Shown here: one piece after another, positions 43,330 through 51,455 of the stretch
Layout: every line of letters starts with the position of its first letter
How positions within the stretch are numbered: position 1 is the first letter of the stretch
Assembly (NCBI GenBank): GCA_019637095.1
Contig: JAHBWG010000070.1
Coordinates: 1-51,455, forward strand
Direction: 5' to 3'
DNA: 51,455 nt
Origin: Sandaracinaceae bacterium
GTDB taxonomy: Bacteria; Myxococcota_A; Polyangia; Polyangiales; Sandaracinaceae
The notes under the pieces: generated by a model
The model's database searches: none
What the model saw: only the letters and a program-made list of their open reading frames with translations
Told to the model about the DNA's origin: nothing
Program-made: the position numbers and the translations under genes

Positions 43330-44418
43330 TCACGGCCTGACCCGAATGGCGAGCACCCCCCACACCGTGAGGATGTCCTCGACGAGGAGGCGCTCGGCGA
43401 AGCCCGTCGGGCAGACGCCCGGGGGGGTCCCCGGGGCCGGCCGCGGCAGCCGCGTGAGGATCGCGGGTGACGTGTGCGCGTCGAGCCCGACGTCGAACAC
43501 GACCTCGAAGGGCCCGCCGACGCGCCACGCCATCTCGACGCTCCCGCGCAGCCCGAAGTTCGTGGTCAGCCGGCTCGCGTCGACCCCGACGAGGCTCGCG
43601 AGCCCGAAGCGGCTCAGGATCCCGAGCCCGAACGCCACCGACAGCGCCTCGTCGATCACGAACGGCCGCAGGAGCAGGCGCAGCGCGAGCGTGATCGGGC
43701 GGTACTGGATCTCCCGACCATCGCAGGCCTCGGTCACCTCGGGGATGAGCGGGAGGTCCCCCTCGAGCATCAGGCACCACGCGGTCTGGCAGAGGCCGAG
43801 GCCGATCCGCGGCGCGAGCTGCGGCGTCAGCCGCTCGGTCGAGAGGCCGCCGAGGAAGCCGAGGTAGACGAGCGGCTTGGCGGTCGCCTCGACGCGCGGG
43901 CGGCGCCCGAAGAAGCCGCCCTCGGGCTCGTGGTAGGTCCACGTCACCTCGCGGCCGGCGCGAAAGAAGGTGCGGCGGAGCGCCTGTCCGGGCGGTGGCC
44001 CCTCGAGCGCGGTGTCGCGCAGCGCCTCGAGCGCGAGCGCGACGGAACGCGCGATCGCGGCGCCGCGCAGGTCCTCGACGAAGACCTCCGTCGCGAACAC
44101 CTGCCCCTCCGGGCCCGCGAGGACGAGCCGCACCGAGGGTCCCTCCGCGTCGATCGCGCAGTGCCCGGCCGGCACCGCCTCGAGGATCTCCGGCGGCGCG
44201 TCCTCGCCCGTCGCGACGGCGACGTCGAGCCGCACCGCCAGGATCCGCGTCACCTGCTCGGCGAGCCGGCGCGCGCCGCGCGTCGGGCGCAAGGTGATCG
44301 GCGCGTCGGCCGCGAGCACGGGCGGTCCGTCCGGCGCCGGGACCTGCGCCTGGGCGTCCGGCCCCCACGCGAGGAGCGCGGCCGCGAGACCGACGGCGTG
44401 CCGCGCGCGAGCCCTCAC
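43330..44418 (-). CDS. Secreted hypothetical protein upstream of the sigma gene
   Basis: This is a 362-residue exported protein from GTG 44418, with signal peptide ending 'DAQAQ' (about residue 25). The mature part holds amphipathic beta strands ('YLGFLGGLSTERLTPQLAPR', 'LTTNFGLRGSVEMAWRVGG') suggestive of an outer-membrane barrel, and ends 'LAIRVRP'. The longer open frame to 44622 is Arg-rich and shadow-like. The sigma gene starts 7 bases after its stop, so it may be the first gene of that operon. Confidence 0.72.
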   Translation of the reverse strand: MRARARHAVGLAAALLAWGPDAQAQVPAPDGPPVLAADAPITLRPTRGARRLAEQVTRILAVRLDVAVATGEDAPPEILEAVPAGHCAIDAEGPSVRLVLAGPEGQVFATEVFVEDLRGAAIARSVALALEALRDTALEGPPPGQALRRTFFRAGREVTWTYHEPEGGFFGRRPRVEATAKPLVYLGFLGGLSTERLTPQLAPRIGLGLCQTAWCLMLEGDLPLIPEVTEACDGREIQYRPITLALRLLLRPFVIDEALSVAFGLGILSRFGLASLVGVDASRLTTNFGLRGSVEMAWRVGGPFEVVFDVGLDAHTSPAILTRLPRPAPGTPPGVCPTGFAERLLVEDILTVWGVLAIRVRP

Positions 44419-44667
44419 GACCCCAGCCCGGCTCGGCCCGTCGCATCGGAGCGCCGCGGCGCGCCGGACGTCGAGGGGCGCGCGCAGAGGCGCGCGATCA
44501 CGAGAGCGCCGAGGGGGTCCGGCGACGACATCTGCGCAGCATACCCCGGCGTGCCGTCGCCCCGAGCCGCTCGACCACCGGAGCCGACGTCTCGAGGCAC
44601 ACCGTCCGCCGCGTCCGCGCACGCGAGGACGCCGGTCGCGCGTGCGCGCCGACGCCCTCGACGGTCC

Positions 44668-46947
44668 TCAGAACTTGTAGGTCGTCCCGAGCCGGAAATA
44701 GAACTGCGTGTCCGCCGCTTCGATCCCGAGGAGGTTCCCGAGCACCCGCCGCGGCGAGTTGTTCAGGATGCCCTCGAGCAGGAACCAGAGATTCCAGTTG
44801 CGGTGCAGGCGCAGCTCGAGCGAGCCGCCGAGCCGGGCGCGCGCCCAGTCGTCGCGCGGGCAGGACACCTGCGACGGCATCGTGGCGTTCGCGACGCAGT
44901 AGTCCGGGGGATCCGACCGCGTCACGCTCGCGCTGTTGCTGTGCCGGACGTACACCGAGGAGTTCAGCGAGTGCCCCGCGTACTCGTCGCTCGTCACGTC
45001 GAGGCCGAGCCACAGCGAGACGGCGGCCTCGTTCCCGAACAGGAGGCTGAAGATCGCGTCGAGGCTGAAGAACGCGCTGTTGATCGGGTAGCTCACCGGC
45101 GTCGACGTCGGGTCGTTCGGTCGGCTCGTGTAGGTCTCGTCCCCGAAGTGAGCCATCCGACGCTGACGCGTGGGGTTCATCGGATCGGGCGCGCACGGAG
45201 GCGCACCCGGGCGGTCGGGCACCGGGCAGTCGATGAACTCGAACCCCGAGTCCGGTCCGTAGTTCAGGCTCGGCCCGAGGCCGCCGCCGAAGCGCGCCTG
45301 CCCGGCGATCGCCACCATCTCGATCGGACGGAAGCCCACGCGCAGGCGCCCCTCGAAGTCGGTGAGGCGGCCGATGCTCCGGATGGCGAAGCCCGCGTCC
45401 ACGAACTCGTGCAAGCCCACGTTCAGGCGCAGCTCACCGAGGTAGGGCCAGCCGACGGACACGTCGATCGACGCCTGCCCTTCCGGGAGCGGCGCCGCCG
45501 AGTGCGTCATCGCGGCGCCCCAGCGCGCCTCCTGCTCCTCCGCGTACTCCTGCCGCTGCTCCTCCGTGAGCCCGTCGGTCATGTGGCGGAGCGTGATGTC
45601 GAAGGGCCGGGCCTCGCCCGAAGGCTGCAAGAGGACTTGCTGGCGGAACTCCTCGTAGCCCGGCGCGGTGACGCTCATCACGTGGGAGCCCGCGGGGAGT
45701 GTCCCGTCGTACGGCACCGGGCCGACCGGCTGGCCGTCGATGAGCAGCATCGCGCCGCTCAGCCCCGGCTGCACGGCCACGCGCACGCGGACCTGCTGCG
45801 GCGTCAACCTCGCTTCCACCTCACAGTTGCGCCCCGGGCCCGTCTCGCACGTCGTGCTGTACTCCTGGTGGCCGTCGGCGCGGACCACGATCGCGTGCGG
45901 CCCCGGCTCCGGCGTCATGACCACCGGCGCCGTGCCGCGGTCCTGGTTGTCGACGAGCACCGACGCGCCCTCGACGTTCGCGCGCACGATGATGCGGCCC
46001 GCCGAGCCCTGCTCCGCCTGCATGTCGAGCGACACGACCCGCTGCTGGCCCGCCGTGACGGTCACCGTCTGCCGCGCGGGCTGGTAGCCCTCCGCGCGCG
46101 CCTCCACGATGTGCTCGCCCGGCGCGAGGTTCGTCGCCGTCGCCGGCGAGGGCCCGAGCGCCTCCCCGTCGACGCTGATGATCGCGCCCGGCGCGCTCGC
46201 GATCACGCGCAGCGAGCCGCCCTGCGCGGACGGCATCGCCACCGTCGCGCGCTGCCCGGCGATCACCGTCACGGTCGTCGAGTAGGCCTCCTGGCCGGGC
46301 GGGCGGATGTCGACGGAGTGAGGGCCGGGCGGCACGCCCTCGATCACCGTCGGGGTCTGACCGCGCGGCGTCCCGTCGAGGAACACCGGCGCGCCCGGCG
46401 GACCCGAGACGAGGATCGAGCCCGTGTCCGGCGCGGCGCGCTCGAGGACCGCCGCGATCCGGACGACCTGCCCGCCGCCGACCTCGACCCACTGCTCGAA
46501 GTCGTTGAAGCCCTCGCGCGTGACGCGCACCTGGTGGCGCCCCGGCTGCAGATCCGTGACCCGGATCGGCACCGGGCCGAGGGTGCCGCCGACCGTGCGC
46601 CCGTCGACCGAGACGCTCGCGCCTTGCGCGTTCGCGTTGCCGGCAGAGACCTCGATGACGCCGAGCGCCCGCAGCACCGCGCGGAACGTCTCGCGGCGCC
46701 GCGCGACGTTGACGGTCAGCCGCGCTTCTTCGTGGTTGGCGAGCTGGAAGATCAGCGTGTGCGTCCCGCGCGCGACGCGCGTGTTCGCGAGCGGCGTCTG
46801 CCCGAGCGGGTTGGCCGTCGAGTCGAGGTACACCGTCGCCCCCGGCGGGACGGACTCGATGTTGATCGGGATCTGGGCGAACGCTCCGGAGGCCGGGCCG
46901 GCGATGGCGCCGAGCGCGGCCAGGGTGATCAGGATCCGTCGAGCCAT
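44668..46947 (-). CDS. PEGA-repeat protein with outer-membrane barrel-like C-terminus
   Basis: This 759-residue exported protein has a signal peptide (1-24, ending AFAQ). About six PEGA repeats follow, each with 'PPGATVYLDS', 'PGAPVFLDGTPRGQTP', 'PGAIISVDGEALGPSP' or a similar form. The C-terminal third has alternating beta strands and a final Phe ('GTTYKF'), as in outer-membrane barrels. PEGA domains often bind the cell wall or display surface proteins. ATG 46947 follows GGGAGG by 6 bases. It lies 249 bases upstream of the 43330 gene. Confidence 0.85.
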   Translation of the reverse strand: MARRILITLAALGAIAGPASGAFAQIPINIESVPPGATVYLDSTANPLGQTPLANTRVARGTHTLIFQLANHEEARLTVNVARRRETFRAVLRALGVIEVSAGNANAQGASVSVDGRTVGGTLGPVPIRVTDLQPGRHQVRVTREGFNDFEQWVEVGGGQVVRIAAVLERAAPDTGSILVSGPPGAPVFLDGTPRGQTPTVIEGVPPGPHSVDIRPPGQEAYSTTVTVIAGQRATVAMPSAQGGSLRVIASAPGAIISVDGEALGPSPATATNLAPGEHIVEARAEGYQPARQTVTVTAGQQRVVSLDMQAEQGSAGRIIVRANVEGASVLVDNQDRGTAPVVMTPEPGPHAIVVRADGHQEYSTTCETGPGRNCEVEARLTPQQVRVRVAVQPGLSGAMLLIDGQPVGPVPYDGTLPAGSHVMSVTAPGYEEFRQQVLLQPSGEARPFDITLRHMTDGLTEEQRQEYAEEQEARWGAAMTHSAAPLPEGQASIDVSVGWPYLGELRLNVGLHEFVDAGFAIRSIGRLTDFEGRLRVGFRPIEMVAIAGQARFGGGLGPSLNYGPDSGFEFIDCPVPDRPGAPPCAPDPMNPTRQRRMAHFGDETYTSRPNDPTSTPVSYPINSAFFSLDAIFSLLFGNEAAVSLWLGLDVTSDEYAGHSLNSSVYVRHSNSASVTRSDPPDYCVANATMPSQVSCPRDDWARARLGGSLELRLHRNWNLWFLLEGILNNSPRRVLGNLLGIEAADTQFYFRLGTTYKF

Positions 46948-46986
46948 GATTGCCTCCCTGGACGGGGGTATGGCTACCGCGTTCGC

Positions 46987-47829
46987 TCAATCTTTTCCAG
47001 AGGGGAACGCCTCGGCGGCCACGACTTCGGCCGACACGCCGCGCGCGCGCGCGATCCGCGCGAGCGCCCAGCGCGTCAGCCGACCGCCCGGCGGTCGGAG
47101 GATCTCCGCGATCTCCGCGTCCTCGAGCACCTCGAGCGGCGGATCGCCCGCGGCGCCCGCGGGCTCCTGCGCCAGGCGCGCGCGCACCTGCGCGGCGCTC
47201 GCGTCGCGATCGCACGCGGCCCGCACGCGGAGCGCGAGCCGCATCCAGCCGTGGTAAGCCACGAGCGTCCGCGCCCACCGCGGGCGCTCTCCCGCGTCGA
47301 GCGCGGCGATCCGGCGCTCGATCTCGTCGAACGGCAGCGCGTCGAGCTCGCGCAGCGCGCCCGGGAAGCGCGCCGCGAGCGCGCGCAGGCGCGGGCGCGG
47401 GTCCTCGGGATCGCCGGCGGCGTGCAGCAGCCGCAGCGCGCGCAGCTCCGCGTACTTCTCCCGGAGCGCGGAGAACGCCTCGTGCTCGGCGTCGTGCACG
47501 TCGGCGAGCGCCGCCGGCTCGCCGCGGGGGCCTGCAGCCGCTGCCTGCTCGCCGCCTCGATCGGCGTCGATCGAGGACGAGGTGTCCTCGGAGCGCCCGG
47601 GCCCGAGCCGCGAAGGCGCCTCGTGGCCGCCGCTCGCACCTTCGGCCGCTCGAGCGGCGTCGATCGGGGACGCGGGGGCCTCGGGGCTCCCGGGCCCGAG
47701 CCGCGACGGCGCGTCGTGGCCGCCGCTCGCACCTTCGGCCGCTCGAGCGGCGTCGATCGGGGACGCGGGGGCCTCGGGGCTCCCGGGCCCGAGCCGCGAA
47801 GGCCCCCCTGCCGCGTCGTCGCCGCTCAC
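46987..47829 (-). CDS. Hypothetical protein with N-terminal 31-residue tandem repeats
   Basis: This is a 280-residue protein from GTG 47829, overlapping the transglycosylase stop as GTGA. Residues 10-71 are two near-identical 31-residue repeats ('PSRLGPGSPEAPASPIDAAR'...), followed by a degenerate third. The rest is helical and Arg-rich ('LREKYAELRALRLLHAAG'), with no membrane segment or known motif. The longer open frame to 49146 runs inside the transglycosylase gene and is a shadow. It is coupled to the transglycosylase and may act with it; function unknown. Confidence 0.65.
   Translation of the reverse strand: MSGDDAAGGPSRLGPGSPEAPASPIDAARAAEGASGGHDAPSRLGPGSPEAPASPIDAARAAEGASGGHEAPSRLGPGRSEDTSSSIDADRGGEQAAAAGPRGEPAALADVHDAEHEAFSALREKYAELRALRLLHAAGDPEDPRPRLRALAARFPGALRELDALPFDEIERRIAALDAGERPRWARTLVAYHGWMRLALRVRAACDRDASAAQVRARLAQEPAGAAGDPPLEVLEDAEIAEILRPPGGRLTRWALARIARARGVSAEVVAAEAFPSGKD
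47596..47802 (-). repeat. 93-bp tandem repeat inside the 46987 gene
   Basis: GCCCGAGCCGCGA recurs at 47601, 47694 and 47787, a spacing of exactly 93 bases, which is a multiple of three. Two full units and a partial third encode 31-residue repeats. The units are nearly identical, so the array is recent or kept uniform. Confidence 0.9.
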
Positions 47830-50255
47830 CAGCTCTCCGTGGGATCGCCCGAGTCCTCCGGGAACGCCTCGGGCTCCTCCTCGTCGCCCTGCTCCGCCGG
47901 CTCGAGGCCGACCGACGCGGTCTCGATGGGGAGCGCGCCGACGCCGCCGCGCCGCCTCGGCGCGAGCGTGATCGGCAGCCCCGGCCGGTGGAAGCGGAGC
48001 GTCTCGATCGCCGCGAGCCCCTCCTCGACGGCCGCGGCGTCGTAGCGACCCCGGCTCCCCAGCGTCCGCAGGAACCGCGCGACGCGGCGCCGATGCGACG
48101 CGGGGATCTCGTCGGCGTCCCAGTGCGAGTGGAAGCCCTTGGGGTTCGGCAGGATCGTCGCCAGGTACGCGGACTCGGCGGGCCCGAGCTCCGCGGGCGT
48201 CCGCCCGAAGTAGTGCATCGCCGCCGCGCGGATCCCGTACACGCCGGGCCCGTACTCGATCACGTTGAGGTAGAGCTCGAGGATGTCGCGCTTGGGCATC
48301 ACCGACTCGAGCCACCACGTGAGCAACACTTCTTGCACCTTGCGCGCGAGCGTCTTCTCGCGGCGCAAGAACACGTTCTTCACGAGCTGCATCGTCACCG
48401 TGGAGGCGCCGTAGACGTAGCGCCCCTCGGTGAGGTTGCGGATCAGCGCGAGCCGGATCGACGGAACGGAGAAGCCCGTGTGGCGGAAGAACCCGCCGTC
48501 CTCGTGGCCGAGCACGGCGTGGACGAAGAACGGGCTGATCGACGCGAGCGGCGTCCACGCTTCCGTCCCGGGCCCCGTCTCCATGGAGAAGACCGTGCCG
48601 TCGGGCTCGACCACGCGATGGACGAACGGCCCCGTGAACCGGGTGATCGCCGCCATGGGCGGCGCGGTCACGAACGTGCACCCGTTCTGGACGTCGATGT
48701 CGAGCCTCGTCTCGTCGAGCGCGCGCGAGTCGATCCGCGCGACGACCCGGCCGCCGATCCGCCCGCGGAACGTGAACCCGGCCGCCTCGGCGAGCAGGTC
48801 CGTGGGGATCGCGCCGACGGCCGCGTTGCACTCGGTGAGGGGCAGCGTGATCGTCGCGTCGAGGAGGTAGTGATCCTCCGGCCACTCGATCGAGCCCGAC
48901 AGCGCGGCGCGCGCCTGGCCGAGGCCGATCGTCGCTTCGCCGATCTCGAGCCGGCGCGAGAGCGGGTGCCAGTCCGCCTCGCCACGAAACGAAGCGGCGA
49001 TCCGGGCCACCGGGATCGGCGCGATCCGCGGTGAGGCGACGGCGAGGTCCTCGACCGACGCCTCCCCGCTCAGGTGCACCCGGCTCGCGGAGTCCCCGCG
49101 GATCGTGAGATCGCCGGAGATCGTCGCCTCCTCCGGCCGATGCCACGGCAGCTCCGGGAGGAACGGGACGAGCAGGACGAACGGGACGCGCTGAAAGTCC
49201 ACGTTCCCCTCGGCGCGCAGACCGTCGGGATCCACGAGCAGACGCCAGCCCAGCCGGCCCCCGCGCCCGGGCTGCCCCTCACCCTGCAAGCGATAGCGCC
49301 CCCCCTCGAGCGCGTGCGCCTCCGAGCTGAGCTCTCTCAGCACCGGCACATCGCCTTCGGCGGACCGCGCGACGACCTCGAGCCCTTCCAGCCGCAGGCT
49401 CGCGCCCTCCGCGAGCCGAGGCGCGATCGCCCGCAAGAGCGACGCCGCCCTCGCGAGGCGCGACGGCTCCTCCTCGCTCGGCGCCTGCCCTGGTGCATCC
49501 ACGCCCGTCGGCGGCGCGATCGCGGCGCCGAGCGACCGCGCGCCTTCGCGGAGGCGATCCCAGATCGGGCTCGGCGCTCCCGCGTCCCGTTCGCGGTAGA
49601 GGAGCCGCACGTCGCGCACGGTCAACCCCTCGACGCGCCACCCGCCCTCGGCGTCCGGGTCGAGCCTGAGCTCTGCCGAAGCGGCCGTCGCGCCCTCCGT
49701 TGCCCCGGGGGCGAGCGCCGTCTCGCCTGCGGCCAGCCTGAACCGACCGCTCGCGAGCCGCTGGAGCTCCCCGTCGGCGATCGTCGCGATCGGTCCTGCA
49801 CCGTCGCGGAGCCCCACCTGGACCCCTTCGACGTCGATCGTAGGCCCGCCCGTCGGCCGAGCCTGCCGATCTCCCTCACCCGCAGGCCGCAAGCGCCGGA
49901 AGACCGCCCCCAGCTCCGGGTGCGAGACGTCGGCGTCGATCCGGACCCCGCGGACCGCGACCCCGCGCACCGCGCCGAGCCCGTCGTACGCGAGGGCCCA
50001 GAGCTCGGCGCGGACGACGACGCGGTCGAGGTGCGCCGACGCGACCTCGCCCGCGCGCAAGTCCACGCCCCGGAGCTCCACCTGCGCCCAGCCGGGATCG
50101 ACCGACGCCACCGTCGCGCTCAGCCCCCGACGGGCCGCGGCCTCGACGAGGCGGCCCTCGATCGCCGCGGGGAGGGCGAACAGCCAGCCGGCGGCGGCGC
50201 CGAGCGCGACGAGCGTCAGCGTGACGGCCGCGGTGATGCCGAGTCGACGCCGCAT
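47826..50255 (-). CDS. Transglycosylase (GT51) with AsmA-like N-terminal region
   Basis: This 809-residue protein has an N-terminal membrane segment (about 8-28). Residues about 30-520 form a long beta-rich, AsmA/lipid-transfer-like region ('VRGVAVRGVRIDADVSHPEL', 'DFQRVPFVLLVPFLPELPWH'). The C-terminal domain is a GT51 peptidoglycan glycosyltransferase: 'VLGHEDGGFFRHTGF' holds catalytic E585, then 'GASTVTMQLVKN' (616-627) and 'RKVQEVLLTWWLE'. No transpeptidase domain follows, so it is a monofunctional polymerase. The AsmA-GT51 fusion is the odd feature. ATG 50255 follows a 32-base gap from the rrn terminator. Confidence 0.85.
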   Translation of the reverse strand: MRRRLGITAAVTLTLVALGAAAGWLFALPAAIEGRLVEAAARRGLSATVASVDPGWAQVELRGVDLRAGEVASAHLDRVVVRAELWALAYDGLGAVRGVAVRGVRIDADVSHPELGAVFRRLRPAGEGDRQARPTGGPTIDVEGVQVGLRDGAGPIATIADGELQRLASGRFRLAAGETALAPGATEGATAASAELRLDPDAEGGWRVEGLTVRDVRLLYRERDAGAPSPIWDRLREGARSLGAAIAPPTGVDAPGQAPSEEEPSRLARAASLLRAIAPRLAEGASLRLEGLEVVARSAEGDVPVLRELSSEAHALEGGRYRLQGEGQPGRGGRLGWRLLVDPDGLRAEGNVDFQRVPFVLLVPFLPELPWHRPEEATISGDLTIRGDSASRVHLSGEASVEDLAVASPRIAPIPVARIAASFRGEADWHPLSRRLEIGEATIGLGQARAALSGSIEWPEDHYLLDATITLPLTECNAAVGAIPTDLLAEAAGFTFRGRIGGRVVARIDSRALDETRLDIDVQNGCTFVTAPPMAAITRFTGPFVHRVVEPDGTVFSMETGPGTEAWTPLASISPFFVHAVLGHEDGGFFRHTGFSVPSIRLALIRNLTEGRYVYGASTVTMQLVKNVFLRREKTLARKVQEVLLTWWLESVMPKRDILELYLNVIEYGPGVYGIRAAAMHYFGRTPAELGPAESAYLATILPNPKGFHSHWDADEIPASHRRRVARFLRTLGSRGRYDAAAVEEGLAAIETLRFHRPGLPITLAPRRRGGVGALPIETASVGLEPAEQGDEEEPEAFPEDSGDPTESW

Positions 50256-50287
50256 TCCGCCGCAGGTCCTATCACAGACGGAAAAGG

Positions 50288-50323
50288 AAAACCCCGGGTC
50301 GGTTTGTTCCGACCCGGGGTTTT
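50288..50323 (-). terminator. Strong intrinsic terminator of the rRNA operon
   Basis: A perfect 15-bp stem (50288-50302 with 50309-50323) closes a 6-base loop. Read on the minus strand it is followed by TTTTCCTTTTCC. It lies 10 bases after the 5S rRNA 3' end and 32 bases before the transglycosylase start, so it ends rRNA transcription ahead of that gene. Confidence 0.92.
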
Positions 50324-50333
50324 GGGGATTAGA

Positions 50334-50449
50334 CCCGGCAGCGTCCTACTCTCCCACACACTCACGCGTGCAGTACCATCGGCTCTGGAGGGCTTAACTT
50401 CCGAGTTCGAGATGGGATCGGGTGTGGCCCCTCCGACATCGCCACCGGA
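50334..50449 (-). rRNA. rrf: 5S ribosomal RNA
   Basis: On the minus strand the conserved 5S core is visible: 'CCACACCCGATCCCATCTCG' and 'GAACTCGGAAGTTAAGCCCT', with 'GAGAGTAGGACGCTGCCGGG' near the 3' end. The two ends pair with each other. The ends are set by this pairing and may be off by a few bases. No tRNA lies between it and the 23S gene. Confidence 0.95.
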
Positions 50450-50559
50450 GAAACTTTGGAAGCACAGAGAGAACTGCTCGTTCCCAGACGTTCGTCAGGG
50501 GATTGGGGCTCTCGCCTCCAACCCTGATCTCGAGCTTCGTACGCTTGCCTTAGAGGTAG

Positions 50560-51455
<896 letters not shown>

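Noticed and set aside
43474-48045. Plus-strand open frame of 1523 codons
   Set aside because: It is antisense to several clear genes (secreted protein, PEGA protein, repeat protein), and its repetitive Arg/His sequence is a GC-rich shadow.
50450-50559. Possible tRNA between 5S and 23S rRNA
   Set aside because: No cloverleaf or T-loop is visible in this spacer.

Overview
The window comes from a GC-rich genome, most probably a member of the Myxococcota near the Sandaracinus/Polyangiales group. The evidence is two secreted proteins with MYXO-CTERM-like tails, Asp-Ala-Gly-rich lipoprotein linkers, many lipoproteins, a TssM-like protein, and dense GC-rich genes with GTG starts and 4-base overlaps. 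The assignment is inferred from style, because no marker was searched. The right edge carries the 3' part of a 23S rRNA gene and a whole 5S rRNA gene on the minus strand.

Region 1 (1-6.2 kb) is accessory DNA. An IS1182-like element lies inside a 2-oxoglutarate/Fe(II) oxygenase gene, and removing the element plus one CTAG restores a 446-residue frame exactly. Next is an AbiE-type (type IV) toxin-antitoxin pair on the minus strand, with a palindrome overlapping a near-leaderless promoter. An unrecognised third gene follows, which has a weak ADP-ribosyltransferase-like R-S-ExE pattern.

Region 2 (6.2-17.7 kb) holds a possible orphan antitoxin-like winged-helix micro-ORF coupled to a hypothetical gene, a carotenoid-oxygenase-like gene that seems to lack one iron ligand, and a solitary tssM. 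A stop/start-overlapping operon follows: a VanY-like peptidase, a membrane zinc-ribbon protein, and a protein that appears to join a primase-polymerase-like domain, a SHOCT-like hairpin and a HAD phosphatase.

Region 3 (17.7-31.7 kb) carries mostly single enzymes: a steroid 5-alpha-reductase-like protein, a GNAT-nitrilase fusion, a metallophosphoesterase lipoprotein, a NUDIX hydrolase, an SGNH hydrolase, an alpha/beta hydrolase and a KAS III. It ends with an overlapping M48 protease/dynamin-like GTPase pair. Two related multi-hairpin repeats start right after the NUDIX and dynamin stop codons.

Region 4 (31.7-50.3 kb) is envelope-centred. It has CpoB-like and Pal-like lipoproteins, an aminotransferase, a MYXO-CTERM protein, a cupredoxin-like lipoprotein and biotin synthase. 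A minus-strand series runs from a PEGA-domain protein through a secreted protein, an ECF sigma factor, a FecR/TPR protein and a VWA lipoprotein to thymidylate kinase and a PDZ lipoprotein. A transglycosylase with an AsmA-like N-terminus is followed by a gene with 93-bp tandem repeats. A strong terminator separates this region from the rRNA operon.
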